A stretch of DNA of 64,000 nt from Lysobacter spongiicola DSM 21749 (GCF_900167055.1 NZ_FUXP01000002.1:186001-250000); one strand, 5' to 3'. Positions 35,896-45,424 are shown, counted from the stretch's first letter. Numbers and translations are program-made. The notes: generated by a model not told the origin, from the sequence alone.

Positions 35896-36913
35896 GCGCG
35901 TCGCGGCTGGCCGCTCCCGCGGCATCGCGCAGTCGGCCGGCGAACGCGGCCAAGGCTTCGACCCCCACGACCTCCGCCGCCTGAAGCCCAGCCTCCTCGA
36001 TCGGCAAGTCAGGAAGCGCCTCCACCAGTTGCTGCAGGTAGACCTGCTCCTGCCGTGCCCTGGCAGCCATGAATTCGCCGGCATCCTCCGGCGAACGCTT
36101 GTTGACCACCAGCCCGCCGACGGTGACTCCGGCGCGCCTGAGCTGCGCGTGGAGTTCAATCGTTTCCATGACCGGCAGGCGCTCGGCTACCAGCACGATC
36201 ACGAAGGCGGTGACGGCCGGGTCCCCCAGTACCGCACGCAGGTGGACGAAACGATGGCGACGCCGGTCGAGCAGTTCACGGACCTGCCCGTCGCGATCCC
36301 CCCGCCCTCCCGTGGCTCCGGTATTGCCCACGACCCGGCTGCCCACCCCGTCGTCCCCGCCGATCCGCCGCAGGACGTCGCCGAACCGGCCCGCCCGTTC
36401 CTGCCGGTGCATCAGGCCCTCGACCCATGCCGACATCATCTCCGGCAGTGCCATCAACCGCGCGGTATGGCCTGAAGGCGCGGTGTCGAACACCAGCAGG
36501 TCGTATTCCTGCAATCCCTCCTCCACTGTCTGCGCGATGCGCTCGAGCAGCGCCGCCTCGTGCATGCCGGGCGTGTCCATCGACAGCGCCATGTGCTTGT
36601 CCACCTCCCCGGCGAGGTGCGCAGGCATGAGGCGTCGAAGCGCCGTCCCGACCTCGTCGAGATGCTGGCGCGCCGTCTGCTCCGGGTCCAGCTCGACCCC
36701 GTCGAGGTTGGGTGCGAGCCGCACCCTGCTCGGCCCGATGTCCCGCCCGAACAGGTGCCCCAGGTTGTGCGCCGGGTCGGTCGATACCAGCAGCACGCGC
36801 CGGCCTTCGCTGGCCATCCCGATGGCGGTGGCCGCCGCCACCGTTGTCTTGCCGACGCCGCCTTTCCCGCCGATGAAGAGGACCCGGCGGTCGCGGGCGA
36901 GGTTCAACAACAC
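35873..36913 (-). CDS. ArsA/GET3-like ATPase
   Basis: Deviant Walker A ATPase (about 346 aa) of the family that includes arsenite pump motor ArsA and the tail-anchored-protein chaperone GET3. P-loop GKGGVGKT is at 16-23, switch regions STDPAHNLGHLFG and DTAPSGHTARLMALPEMM are intact, and a C-terminal VVNKRSP motif is present. No ars genes (arsB, arsD, arsR) are near, so arsenic export is unlikely. The start is GTG at 36913 or a TTG shortly after, overlapping the stop of the small Cys-Cys gene (TTGA), so translation is coupled. Its operon is cstA, small Cys-Cys protein, ATPase. Confidence 0.85.
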   Translation of the reverse strand: MLLNLARDRRVLFIGGKGGVGKTTVAAATAIGMASEGRRVLLVSTDPAHNLGHLFGRDIGPSRVRLAPNLDGVELDPEQTARQHLDEVGTALRRLMPAHLAGEVDKHMALSMDTPGMHEAALLERIAQTVEEGLQEYDLLVFDTAPSGHTARLMALPEMMSAWVEGLMHRQERAGRFGDVLRRIGGDDGVGSRVVGNTGATGGRGDRDGQVRELLDRRRHRFVHLRAVLGDPAVTAFVIVLVAERLPVMETIELHAQLRRAGVTVGGLVVNKRSPEDAGEFMAARARQEQVYLQQLVEALPDLPIEEAGLQAAEVVGVEALAAFAGRLRDAAGAASRDAPTTTPRA

Positions 36914-37185
36914 CCGACGTGGTCCAGCGGCGAACGCTCCATGCCCATGCGGCGGTGCCAGTCGTGGAATCGCTCGTACATCACCGGCATCAGCTCCAGC
37001 GTGTAGCAGCCGGCGGGGTTGGGGACACCCAGCGATTCGGCGAACACCAGCAGCATGAACAGGTCCTCCTCGTCGCGGCGGGCGCGGGCGAAGGTTCGCC
37101 TGTAGGGGGCGACGTAGAACTCGCGCAGGCCCGCCGAGAGGCGGGACAGCCGCGAGGATCCACGCTTGTGCGTCGACGGCCCCAT
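36904..37185 (-). CDS. small protein ending in Cys-Cys ('cory-CC-star' type), between cstA and the ArsA-like gene
   Basis: A 93-residue basic protein: LREFYVAPYRRTFARARRDE, then a hydrophobic patch LFMLLVFAESLGVPNPAGCY, then a C-terminal HDWHRRMGMERSPLDHVGCC. The terminal Cys-Cys is the mark of a small family I recall being named cory-CC-star in public annotation; no function is known. The terminal Cys pair next to an ArsA/GET3-like ATPase suggests metal or thiol handling by the pair, which is inference. The ATG overlaps the cstA stop by one base (TGATG), and its own stop overlaps the ATPase start. Confidence 0.7.
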   Translation of the reverse strand: MGPSTHKRGSSRLSRLSAGLREFYVAPYRRTFARARRDEEDLFMLLVFAESLGVPNPAGCYTLELMPVMYERFHDWHRRMGMERSPLDHVGCC

Positions 37186-38864
37186 CACCCCTCCGGCCGG
37201 ACCGTCGCCACTGCATCCGCGCCGCGGCGCATCGCGATGAATGCTTCCAGCGCCACCCACAGGGCCGCCACCAGGATCACGATGTCCATGCCCAGCAACA
37301 GCCAGTTGCCTTCGCGGTAGAACGTGCCCAGTTGGACCACCAGCGCGAGTACCGACATCACCAGCAGGAACACCAGCGGCACCGCCGTGACCCACACGGG
37401 GCGGCGCAACTTGATCAGCATCACCGAGAGGATCGAGAGGGTCAGGCCCGCCAGCAGCTGGTTGGTGGTCCCGAACAGCGGCCAGATCAGCATGCCGCCG
37501 GACCCGTCGCCGCCGGCACTGAAGGTCAACGCCACGCAGAACACCAGCGCAGCCAGGGTCGCCGCGACGCTCCCCTGCAGCGCGCGCACGCCCGCGATCT
37601 GGGCGGCTTCCTGCACCACGTAGCGCTGCAGCCGCAGCCCGGTATCCATGGTGGTAGCGGCAAACAGGATCGCCATCACCGCCAGGATGGTGCTGCCCAG
37701 CCCCGGATCCAGCCCGAGCCCGTTGGCCAGGATGTTGCCACCCCCGGCGACGAAGGCATTGACGCCGCCAGCGCCGAACTTGGTGTAGACCGCTTCCCAT
37801 TCACCCAGGGTGGCGAAACCGGCCGCGCAGCAGATGATCGCCGCGAGCGCAAGCATGCCCTCGCCCACCGCCCCGAAGTAACCGACGAAGCGCGCGTCGG
37901 TTTCCTTGTCGAGCTGCTTGGAGCTGGTGCCCGAAGCGACCAGGCCATGGAAGCCACTGATGGCACCGCAGGCGATGGTGACGAACAGCAGTGGCACGAT
38001 GCCGGGCGTCCCCTCCGGCACCGCATCGTTGAACGCCGGTGCGACGATCTCGGGCCCGGAGAACAGCGTGGCCGCGTACAGCAGGCCCAGACCGATGAAC
38101 AACTGCAAGCCGTTGATGTAGTCGCGCGGCTGCAGCAGCACCCACACGGGGAGCAGGGATGCTATGCCGGCGTAGGTGAACAGCAGGATGATCCACTGCG
38201 CCTTCGGAGCCAGCCCGAACACCGACTCCGGCAGGGTGATGGGGAACGCCTGCCCCAGGAAGATGGCGCCGTACAACAGGACGACGCCGATGATCGAGGG
38301 CCAAAGCAACCCGACCTTGTAGCGGTAGATCGCCTGGCCGATGAACAACGCGACCACGATCGCCGACCAGGTCGGGATCACCGCTGCAGGCGTCGCCACC
38401 AGCAGGTTGGAGATGACCACCGCAAAGGCGGTGTTGACCATCAGCAGCAACAGGAAGATCACCACCAGGAACAGGTTGCGCGCCCGCGATCCGATGACGC
38501 TGCCGGTGAGCGTGCCGATCGACTGCCCCTTGTTGCGCACGCTGGCCCACAACGCGCCCATGTCGTGCAGGCCGGCGAAGAACACCGTGCCCAGCGTCAC
38601 CCAGAGGAAGGCGGGGGCCCAGCCCCAGATGACGGCGATGGCGGGACCGACGATCGGGGCTGCACCGGCAACCGAGGTGAAGTGGTGCCCCCACAGCACG
38701 AACTTGTTGGTGGGCACGAAGTCGACGTCGTCGCGCAACTCGTGGGCCGGGGTGCGGAAGCTGGCCTGGAGCCTGAAGATCCGGTTGGCGAGGAAGGATG
38801 AATAGAGGAAGAAGCCCAGCGCCATCATGGCCAGGCCGACCAGCATCAGCAGGATGGAACTCAC
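37185..38864 (-). CDS. cstA: carbon starvation protein CstA, peptide/pyruvate transporter family
   Basis: Polytopic inner-membrane transporter (559 aa, about 16 helices). Family motifs include RTPAHELRDDVDFVPTNKFV, HHFTSVAGAAPIVGPA, GFHGLVASGTSSKQL and LFGTTNQLLAGLTLS. CstA was linked to peptide uptake under carbon limitation; it and its paralogue BtsT carry pyruvate in E. coli. The GTG at 38864 has GGAGGGG upstream. The usual small YbdD/YjiX partner is not adjacent; instead the small Cys-Cys protein and the ArsA-like ATPase follow in tight overlap. Confidence 0.93.
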   Translation of the reverse strand: MSSILLMLVGLAMMALGFFLYSSFLANRIFRLQASFRTPAHELRDDVDFVPTNKFVLWGHHFTSVAGAAPIVGPAIAVIWGWAPAFLWVTLGTVFFAGLHDMGALWASVRNKGQSIGTLTGSVIGSRARNLFLVVIFLLLLMVNTAFAVVISNLLVATPAAVIPTWSAIVVALFIGQAIYRYKVGLLWPSIIGVVLLYGAIFLGQAFPITLPESVFGLAPKAQWIILLFTYAGIASLLPVWVLLQPRDYINGLQLFIGLGLLYAATLFSGPEIVAPAFNDAVPEGTPGIVPLLFVTIACGAISGFHGLVASGTSSKQLDKETDARFVGYFGAVGEGMLALAAIICCAAGFATLGEWEAVYTKFGAGGVNAFVAGGGNILANGLGLDPGLGSTILAVMAILFAATTMDTGLRLQRYVVQEAAQIAGVRALQGSVAATLAALVFCVALTFSAGGDGSGGMLIWPLFGTTNQLLAGLTLSILSVMLIKLRRPVWVTAVPLVFLLVMSVLALVVQLGTFYREGNWLLLGMDIVILVAALWVALEAFIAMRRGADAVATVRPEG

Positions 38865-38977
38865 GGCACCCCTCCTCTCGCGCCGGCGGGAGGCCGGCAC
38901 TGGAGTCCCGAGAATGTAACCCCCGCGGCCGGATTGGAAGTGGAGCGGGCGTCGCCTCGACTAAAGTCGAAGATGCT

Positions 38978-40228
38978 TCAGGTCGCCATCGCCTGCAGCA
39001 GCAGCCCCGTCATGTAGGCGAAATACGTCCCCAGTGCATAGCCCATGACCGCCAGCAGGACACCGACCGGCGCCAGCGCGGGATGGAACGCCGAGGCGAC
39101 CACGGGCGCCGAGGCGGCCCCACCGATGTTCGCCTGCGAGCCCACCGCCATGAAGAACAGCGGTGCCCGGATGAGCTTGGCCACGCCGAGCATCAGCCCC
39201 GCGTGCACGCTGATCCAGATCAGCCCGAGCAGGAACAGCCACGGACGGTCCAGCAACGCGCCCAGGTCCATGTGCATGCCGATGGTCGCCACCAGCACGT
39301 AGAGCATCGCCGAGCCGATCCTCGAGGCGCCCACCCCTTCCAGCCGGCGGGCCGGGGTGAAGCTCAGTGCCAGCCCCACGGTGGTGGCGATCAGGACGAT
39401 CCAGAAGAACCTCGAGTCCAGGCTGTAGTCCTGCAGCCGCCACTCCGCCGGCAGGCTGGTGATCCACGCCACCAGGGGCTCGGCCAGCGCGTGCGCCAGC
39501 CCGGTCGCACCGAGACCGACCGCCAGCACCACCATCAGGTCCGGCAAGGTCGGGATGCGTGAGTGCTGGGCCTGGTAGGCCTCGATGCGGCGCTTGAGGT
39601 CGTCGATGGCGGTGGTGTCCGCGCGGGTCCAGCGGTCGAAGGCGTTGGCGCGGGCGGCCAGCAGCAGCAACACCGCCATCCAGACATTTGCCACCAGCAC
39701 GTCCACGGCGACGAACTGGCCGAACAGGGTCGTCTCGACCTCGAAGACTTCTTTCATCGCGGCCTGGTTGGCGCCACCGCCGATCCAGCTGCCTGCCACG
39801 GTGGTCATCCCGCGCCACGTCTCCCCGGCGACCGCCTCGGGCTGGATGATGCCCATCGCGAGGAATGCCACGACCGCCCCGAGCATCACGCCGACGGTAC
39901 CGGTCAGGAACATGATCACCGCCCGCGGCCCGAGCCGCAGTACCGCGCCAAGATCGATGGCGATGCACAGCAGCACCAGCGAGCTCGGCAACAGGTAATC
40001 GCGCGCCATCGGATACAACCCCGAGGCGTTGCCGTCGATCAATCCGATGCTGTGGTAGACCGACGGCAGCAGATAGCACATCAGCAGCGCGGGCACGTAG
40101 CTGTAGAACTTCTGCCAGAAGCCCGAAGGCCGCGACGCGGTCCAGAAGACGGCGCCCAGCGTGATCGCCAGCAGGCCGAGCACGGTGGCATCGTTGGTGA
40201 TCAACGCGGTCGATGCGGGTACGGACAT
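38978..40228 (-). CDS. DUF819 family membrane protein
   Basis: An integral membrane protein of 416 aa with about ten to twelve helices. GSWIGGGANQAAMKEVFEV and the C-terminal VGSQANIGGAASAPVVASAFHPALAPVGVL are the DUF819 (YjcL-like) marks; the two GGAxN/A motifs suggest an inverted-repeat transporter fold. Substrate unknown. The ATG at 40228 has GGAG upstream. It lies 113 bases from cstA and 57 from the S9 peptidase gene on the same strand. Confidence 0.85.
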   Translation of the reverse strand: MSVPASTALITNDATVLGLLAITLGAVFWTASRPSGFWQKFYSYVPALLMCYLLPSVYHSIGLIDGNASGLYPMARDYLLPSSLVLLCIAIDLGAVLRLGPRAVIMFLTGTVGVMLGAVVAFLAMGIIQPEAVAGETWRGMTTVAGSWIGGGANQAAMKEVFEVETTLFGQFVAVDVLVANVWMAVLLLLAARANAFDRWTRADTTAIDDLKRRIEAYQAQHSRIPTLPDLMVVLAVGLGATGLAHALAEPLVAWITSLPAEWRLQDYSLDSRFFWIVLIATTVGLALSFTPARRLEGVGASRIGSAMLYVLVATIGMHMDLGALLDRPWLFLLGLIWISVHAGLMLGVAKLIRAPLFFMAVGSQANIGGAASAPVVASAFHPALAPVGVLLAVMGYALGTYFAYMTGLLLQAMAT

Positions 40229-40285
40229 CGGGGACTCCGGCAATGCTTCGGGGGTGCGGCGGGCCTGCCTGCCGCGTGGCGGCCG

Positions 40286-42364
40286 CTACTGGCCGAGGTG
40301 CTGCTCGAGCCAGTCGTTGACGGTCTCGTGCCATTGCACGCTGTTGGCCGGCTTCAGTACCCAGTGGTTCTCGTCGGGGAAATACAGGAACTTCGACTCG
40401 ATACCCTGCCGCTGCAAGGCCGTGAATGCCGCCAGCCCCTGGCTCACCGGGATCCGGAAATCCTTCTCGCCGTGGATGACCAGCATCGGCACGCGCCACT
40501 TGTCGACATGGCGGCTGGGATTGAAGCGCTGGTAGTTCTCCGGCACCTCCCACGGCGTGCCTCCGTTCTCCCACTCGGTGAACCACAGCTCTTCGGTCGC
40601 GAAGCCCATCATCCAAGTGTCGAAGACGCCATCATGGTTGACCAGGCACTTCCATGGCTCGTTCCAGTTGCCTGCGATCCAGTTGACCATGTAGCCGCCG
40701 TAACTGGCACCCAGCGCGCAGGCGTTGTCGCCGTCCAGGAACGGGTACTGCTGCTGCGCGGCCCTCCATCCCTTCTGCAGGTCCTCCAGTGGGCGGTCGC
40801 CCCAGTGCTGGCTGATGGCGTCGGTGAACGCCTGTCCATAGCCGGTGGAACCATGGAAGTCGATCATGACCACCGCATAGCCCTGCCCGGCGTAGGTCTG
40901 CGGATTCCAGCGATAGCTCCAGCCGTTGCCGAAACTGCCCTGGGGCCCACCGTGGATGAGGAACGCCACCGGATACTTGCGGCCCTCCTCGTAATTCCAG
41001 GGCTTGACCACGTACCCGTGCACGGTGTCCTCGTTCCAGCCCTTGAACGTGAACTGTTCGAACTCGCCGAAACCGACGCCGGGCAACATCTCCCCCGCCG
41101 ACGGCGTGATCTCGCGGAGAGGCGCGCCGTTGATCCCACCGACCATCACCTGTGGCCCGGTGGCGAGGCTGGCGCGGGTGAAGGCAAGCGTGCCGTCCTG
41201 CAGGTCCACGGACCCGATGCTGCCGTCGCCGATCAGCCGGGTGACACCGCCGCTGTCGACATGGACCGCGACCAGCGGGTACTCGCCCGTGTCCTGCGCG
41301 GTGACGTAGAGGGTTTCCCCGTCTTCGGACACCACGATGCTGCTGGCCGACCGGTCCCAGTCGGGTGCGATCTCGCGCTGTTCGCCACTGGCCAGGTCGA
41401 GCGCCATCAGGCCGAAGCGGTCCGCCTCGAAGCCCGGACGCTTCATCGCGCGATAGAACAGCGTCCGGCCATCGGGCGAGAAAACAGCGCCGGTGTCCCA
41501 CGCAGGGTTCGCGGCGGTGAGGTTTCGCGAGGCGCCTTTTCCATCCGCGCTGGCGAGCCAGAGGTCGAAGTTGGTCGACCACGGCTCGTCCGGCCCCGCG
41601 TCGCGGGCGCTGAACACGATGGAGCGCCCATCCGGCGACCAGGTGTATTCACTGCTGTCCCCGAAAGGTCGCGAGGGCACGTCTCCCGACACGTCCGTGG
41701 CCAAGGCCGTGGCATCGCCCACCATGCCCTTGCCGGATGGGATATCCGCCACGAACAGCCGGTTCATGCGACCGTCGCGCCACGCATCCCAGTGGCGCAC
41801 GAACATCCGGTCGTAGACGACGCCGGTGGAACTACTCGTCTCCTGGTCCTGCAACCGCTTGCTGGTGCATGCGAGGTCGCCGTCGCACCCGGGAAAGGCG
41901 GCCACGTTGATCGCCACCCGGGACCCATCGGGCGAGACCCGGTATCCCTCGACATCGACCGGGAAGTCGGTCAGGCGCCGCGGCGTGCCTCCATCCAGCG
42001 GAATCGAGTACAGCTGCGAACTGCCGGACTTGCCGCTCAGGAAGTACACGGACCGGCCATCGGGCGAGAACGCCGGGGAGTTCACGTTCCAGTCCACCGG
42101 TGTCAGCCGCACCGGGGGTGCGGCGTCACGGGCGACCAGGTTTTCCAGCCAGAGGCTGGTCGTACTGGTGTTCGCCTCCAGGTCCACGCTGCGGCGCGCG
42201 AAGACGACCATGCGGCCGTCGGGCGAAAGCGTCGGAGAAGAGTAGCGGTCCATGGCCGCCAGATCGGCCGGCTGCAATCCACGGGTATCGTCCTGCGCCC
42301 GGGCGGGCGCGGACGGCACGGCGAGAACCGCCAGCAGCGGAAGCACGGCAAGGCACGCTTTCAT
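40286..42364 (-). CDS. exported S9 family prolyl-oligopeptidase/acylaminoacyl-type peptidase
   Basis: Serine peptidase, 692 aa, with a signal peptide (1-23, ending ARAQD). The N-terminal half is a beta-propeller with repeated SPDGR motifs (about 40-400). The C-terminal alpha/beta-hydrolase domain has the nucleophile GASYGGY, the acid in VIHGEKDFRIP and the His in FPDENHWV. It should release dipeptides or acyl-amino acids from peptides in the periplasm. Monocistronic. Confidence 0.94.
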   Translation of the reverse strand: MKACLAVLPLLAVLAVPSAPARAQDDTRGLQPADLAAMDRYSSPTLSPDGRMVVFARRSVDLEANTSTTSLWLENLVARDAAPPVRLTPVDWNVNSPAFSPDGRSVYFLSGKSGSSQLYSIPLDGGTPRRLTDFPVDVEGYRVSPDGSRVAINVAAFPGCDGDLACTSKRLQDQETSSSTGVVYDRMFVRHWDAWRDGRMNRLFVADIPSGKGMVGDATALATDVSGDVPSRPFGDSSEYTWSPDGRSIVFSARDAGPDEPWSTNFDLWLASADGKGASRNLTAANPAWDTGAVFSPDGRTLFYRAMKRPGFEADRFGLMALDLASGEQREIAPDWDRSASSIVVSEDGETLYVTAQDTGEYPLVAVHVDSGGVTRLIGDGSIGSVDLQDGTLAFTRASLATGPQVMVGGINGAPLREITPSAGEMLPGVGFGEFEQFTFKGWNEDTVHGYVVKPWNYEEGRKYPVAFLIHGGPQGSFGNGWSYRWNPQTYAGQGYAVVMIDFHGSTGYGQAFTDAISQHWGDRPLEDLQKGWRAAQQQYPFLDGDNACALGASYGGYMVNWIAGNWNEPWKCLVNHDGVFDTWMMGFATEELWFTEWENGGTPWEVPENYQRFNPSRHVDKWRVPMLVIHGEKDFRIPVSQGLAAFTALQRQGIESKFLYFPDENHWVLKPANSVQWHETVNDWLEQHLGQ

Positions 42365-42462
42365 CGAAGTTGACCCCGGGATGAACGAAACTTCGATGTT
42401 ATGCGCTGGATGGCTAGCGGGCCAGCGTCACTCGGCTGCGATTCCACCCCCCTCACAAACAA

Positions 42463-42485
42463 AGAGCCCCTCGATGAGGGGCTCT
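42463..42485. terminator. terminator of ssb
   Basis: A ten-base perfect stem (AGAGCCCCTC, 42463-42472, with 42476-42485) has a three-base loop. On the minus strand it is followed by TTGTTTG. It lies 23 bases after the ssb stop. On the plus strand CGCTTTT follows. Confidence 0.88.
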
Positions 42486-42508
42486 CGCTTTTGCGCGGCA
42501 ACAGGCGA

Positions 42509-42994
42509 TCAGAACGGAATGTCGTCGTCCGCGAAATCACTGCCGAAGTCGTTCGACTTGGCCGGCGGCGCTTCCTTGCGGGGCGCCTCCTGGCGCGGAG
42601 CCGGGCGCGAGGGACGTTCGCTGCGCCCACCACCGCCACCGCCTGCGCCGCCACCCTCACCGCCGCCGCCGAGCATCTGCATCTCGTCGGCAACGATGTC
42701 GGTGAAGTACTTCTCGACCCCGTCCTGGCCGGTGAACTTGTCGTAGCGGATCGAACCCTCGATGTAGACCTGGCGACCCTTGCGCAGGTACTCGCCGGCG
42801 ATCTCGCCAAGCTTGCCGAACAGCTTCACCCGGTGCCATTCGGTGCGCTCCTGGGTGTTGCCTTCGCGATCCTTGCGCACGCTGGTGGTGGCCAGGCTGA
42901 GGGTGGTCACGGCCATGCCGCCCTGGGTGTACTTGGTCTCGGGGTCGTTGCCGAGGTTGCCGACGAGGATCACCTTGTTTACGCCACGTGCCAT
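42509..42994 (-). CDS. ssb: single-stranded DNA-binding protein
   Basis: Homotetrameric OB-fold protein (161 aa) for replication, repair and recombination. The N-terminus [19 protein letters not shown] and the segment [20 protein letters not shown] are classic. A Gly-rich linker leads to the acidic C-terminal tip DFADDDIPF, which recruits partners. The ATG at 42994 gives the conserved N-terminus. Confidence 0.97.
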   Translation of the reverse strand: MARGVNKVILVGNLGNDPETKYTQGGMAVTTLSLATTSVRKDREGNTQERTEWHRVKLFGKLGEIAGEYLRKGRQVYIEGSIRYDKFTGQDGVEKYFTDIVADEMQMLGGGGEGGGAGGGGGGRSERPSRPAPRQEAPRKEAPPAKSNDFGSDFADDDIPF

Positions 42995-43268
42995 GAGTCT
43001 GGTTCCTGTCCGGTGGTCTGGGTCGCCACGCTGGCGACGGACGGGCCAGTATACCCACCGGGTCCGGCGCCCGTTGTCGGACCATCCCCCGTCCGCGGGT
43101 AGGTCGCCCGGCACGCATCACGCAACGCAACATGACTCCCGGCCAAACGGAGAGTACGGTCGGCCGTGAACGTACTCCGGCGTAGGGAAGCGCATGCCGG
43201 GCCAACCGCAACCTTGCCAGTGCGCAAGGAACTTGCACCAGGGTTGCCTGCGACTTGGGAGGGATACC

Positions 43269-44120
43269 GTGATACGCCAAGCCCTGTTCCTTGTGTCAGC
43301 ACTTGCCACCGCCCCCGCGCTGGCTTCCACCGGGGTTGCCTTCGTCCATGGGACGGGCAGCCAGACCAACGCCGCCGGCGACTACTGGACCACCGCCAAC
43401 ATCAACTCGATCCGGCAAGGCCTGCCGGATGCCAACAACTACGTCGTCATCAACTGCGACTTCACCCGGTACATGTGGGAGCCCGCGGCCGCCGGTTGCC
43501 TGGCGGGGCAGTTGCAGCAGTTCATCGCCAGCAAGGGCATCACCGACCTGGTGGTGCTGACCCACAGCAACGGCGGCAACGTCATGCGCTGGATCATGTC
43601 CAACCCGACCTGGGACAGCCGCTACCCCGGCATCATCAACAGGGTCCGCTGGGTCAACGCGCTGGCACCGTCCTCGGCCGGTACGCCGTTGGCCGATGCC
43701 GTCATTGCCGGCAACGCCTTCGAAAGCGCACTGGGCTGGCTGCTGGGTTACCAGAACGATGCGGTGCGCATGCAACAGGTGAGCTGGATGGCGAGCTACA
43801 ACGCCAACTGGCTGTACGGCACCAGCGGACGTCCCTCGTTGCCGCGCAACTTCTACAACGTCGTCGGGACGGACGTCGCGTCCATGCCCTTCAGCTCGAA
43901 CGCCACCTGCGGCGGCTACGCCCAGAGTGTCGGGCTGGAGTTCACCCAGAACTGGCTTTCCTCCTGCTCGGACGGGTTCCTGGAATGCGGCAGCCAGCAG
44001 GCGGCCGGCATCACCTGGTTCCGCGACCACCAGCGCACCAGCAGTGGCCGGGTGCTCAACCACAACCAGAGCCGGCGCGACTGCTTCGGCCTGGACGTGA
44101 TCCTGCGCAACGACCTTTGA
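43269..44120 (+). CDS. exported lipase-like alpha/beta-hydrolase
   Basis: A 283-residue protein with a signal peptide (1-19, ending APALA). It has an oxyanion-type motif FVHGTGSQTN and a nucleophile elbow THSNGGNVMRW with Ser100; the usual first Gly of GxSxG is Thr here. Seven Cys are spread through the mature chain, suggesting disulfides and a periplasmic or secreted location. Substrate unknown; relation to triacylglycerol lipases or PGAP1-like hydrolases is possible. The GTG start at 43269 has GGGAGG upstream. It is followed 11 bases later by the DUF4785 gene, so the two form an operon. Confidence 0.75.
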   Translation: MIRQALFLVSALATAPALASTGVAFVHGTGSQTNAAGDYWTTANINSIRQGLPDANNYVVINCDFTRYMWEPAAAGCLAGQLQQFIASKGITDLVVLTHSNGGNVMRWIMSNPTWDSRYPGIINRVRWVNALAPSSAGTPLADAVIAGNAFESALGWLLGYQNDAVRMQQVSWMASYNANWLYGTSGRPSLPRNFYNVVGTDVASMPFSSNATCGGYAQSVGLEFTQNWLSSCSDGFLECGSQQAAGITWFRDHQRTSSGRVLNHNQSRRDCFGLDVILRNDL

Positions 44121-44131
44121 GGAGCCCGACC

Positions 44132-45400
44132 ATGAGGACAACGACCATCCACACGCTGTGCCTGTCCATCGGCTTCGCGCTTGCCACGGGCCCGGTGTTT
44201 GCACAGGAAGCATCCGCAAGCGAACCGTCCCACCCGCTGGCCGCCTCACCCGCCGACCAGAAGGTCGCCGTGCTGGCGAAGGACGCCCCGGCCAACCCGC
44301 CAGGCATCGAGCGCGAGCCGGTGCGCTTTTCCTGGGCGATCGACTCCAGCACCACCCTTGATGCCCCCCAGCCTTTCACCGCCACCAGCCGCGATTACTG
44401 GACCACGGTGGATGCAAGGGAATTGGCGCGCGGCCATACCGTCCACACGACGCGTCCCGGTGCCATGGTGCTGGTGAGTCCGGAACGCGGCGCTGCCGCC
44501 GCCGTGCAGCCGTCGGACATGCGCATCCTCCGGGGCGGCCGCGTGCTGGACCCGGCCACCGCGACGGATCGCAACGCCCCTGCGAGCGAGCTGCGGGCAG
44601 CCACCGGCGCGCCCTTCGCCGCGGGTTCGCTGGGCTTCCGCCTCCGCCCGGAACTCGGTGCGGGCCGATTCGACATCCAGGTACCCGACGCACGCGGGCG
44701 CTACGTGGTGCACGTCCACGAGCCCGACAGCCCGTACGCGCTGAAGCTGGTCAATCCGGATACCACCAAGCTCACCGGGGATTCGGTATCGATCGACGCC
44801 GAGCTGGTCGCCCCCGCCGGGACACCGCCGCTGCAACGACTGGGCGGGCTGCTGACCGCGCCCGACGGGCGGACCTTCGACCTGACCCCGGTCCGCACTG
44901 CCGGAGGCTATCGCCTGCAGGCCCAGCTGCCACGGCAGGCGTCGTCGCAACCCGGCCTGTGGGAAGCCCATGCGTTCGCCGTGGGCGAAGCCGCGGGGGA
45001 GCCGCTGCTGCGGGATGCGAAGGTTGCGCTGGAAGTCACCGCACCCACGGCGAGGTTGGGCGGCAGTTACGCCGTCACCACCGGCCCGGACGGGCTGGAA
45101 GTCACCGTGCCGCTGCAGGTCGCGAGCGAGGGCCGCTACGAGGTCCGCACCGTGCTCCATGGCACCGACGCTTCGGGGTCACTGCGCCCGGCGGCGGTCG
45201 GCCATTCCGCGGACTGGCTCCGTCCTGGCCGGCAGGCGCTGACGCTGGAGTTCGCGCCGGAGCTCTATCGCGGGCTCACGGCGCCCTTCGAGTTGCGCCA
45301 GTTGAGCCTGGGTGACCAGGGCCGCCACGGGCGGCTGGAGTACCGTGAGAATGCGGCGCGGCTGGAGGCGCGGGACCTGCGCACCGGCACTACCCGATGA
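44132..45400 (+). CDS. exported DUF4785-type protein
   Basis: A 422-residue protein with a signal peptide (1-24, ending VFAQE). A first domain (about 60-190) has PVRFSWAID, TSRDYWTTVDARELARGH and a YVVHVHEPDSPY segment. Two immunoglobulin-like beta domains follow (about 200-315 and 320-420, SVSIDAELVAP, TARLGGSYAVTT). I recognise the pattern of DUF4785, found in xanthomonads. It is encoded directly behind the lipase-like gene, so it may act as its partner, chaperone or substrate-binding subunit (inference). Confidence 0.68.
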   Translation: MRTTTIHTLCLSIGFALATGPVFAQEASASEPSHPLAASPADQKVAVLAKDAPANPPGIEREPVRFSWAIDSSTTLDAPQPFTATSRDYWTTVDARELARGHTVHTTRPGAMVLVSPERGAAAAVQPSDMRILRGGRVLDPATATDRNAPASELRAATGAPFAAGSLGFRLRPELGAGRFDIQVPDARGRYVVHVHEPDSPYALKLVNPDTTKLTGDSVSIDAELVAPAGTPPLQRLGGLLTAPDGRTFDLTPVRTAGGYRLQAQLPRQASSQPGLWEAHAFAVGEAAGEPLLRDAKVALEVTAPTARLGGSYAVTTGPDGLEVTVPLQVASEGRYEVRTVLHGTDASGSLRPAAVGHSADWLRPGRQALTLEFAPELYRGLTAPFELRQLSLGDQGRHGRLEYRENAARLEARDLRTGTTR

Positions 45401-45424
45401 AGCGGTAGGACGGAAGCATCCACA

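Noticed and set aside
35873-37185. An arsenic resistance operon
   Set aside because: Only an ArsA-like ATPase is present; no arsB/acr3, arsC, arsD or arsR, and the partner genes are cstA and a small Cys-Cys protein.
39563-42373. A 936-codon open frame on the plus strand
   Set aside because: Antisense shadow of the DUF819 and S9 peptidase genes; no recognisable domain.
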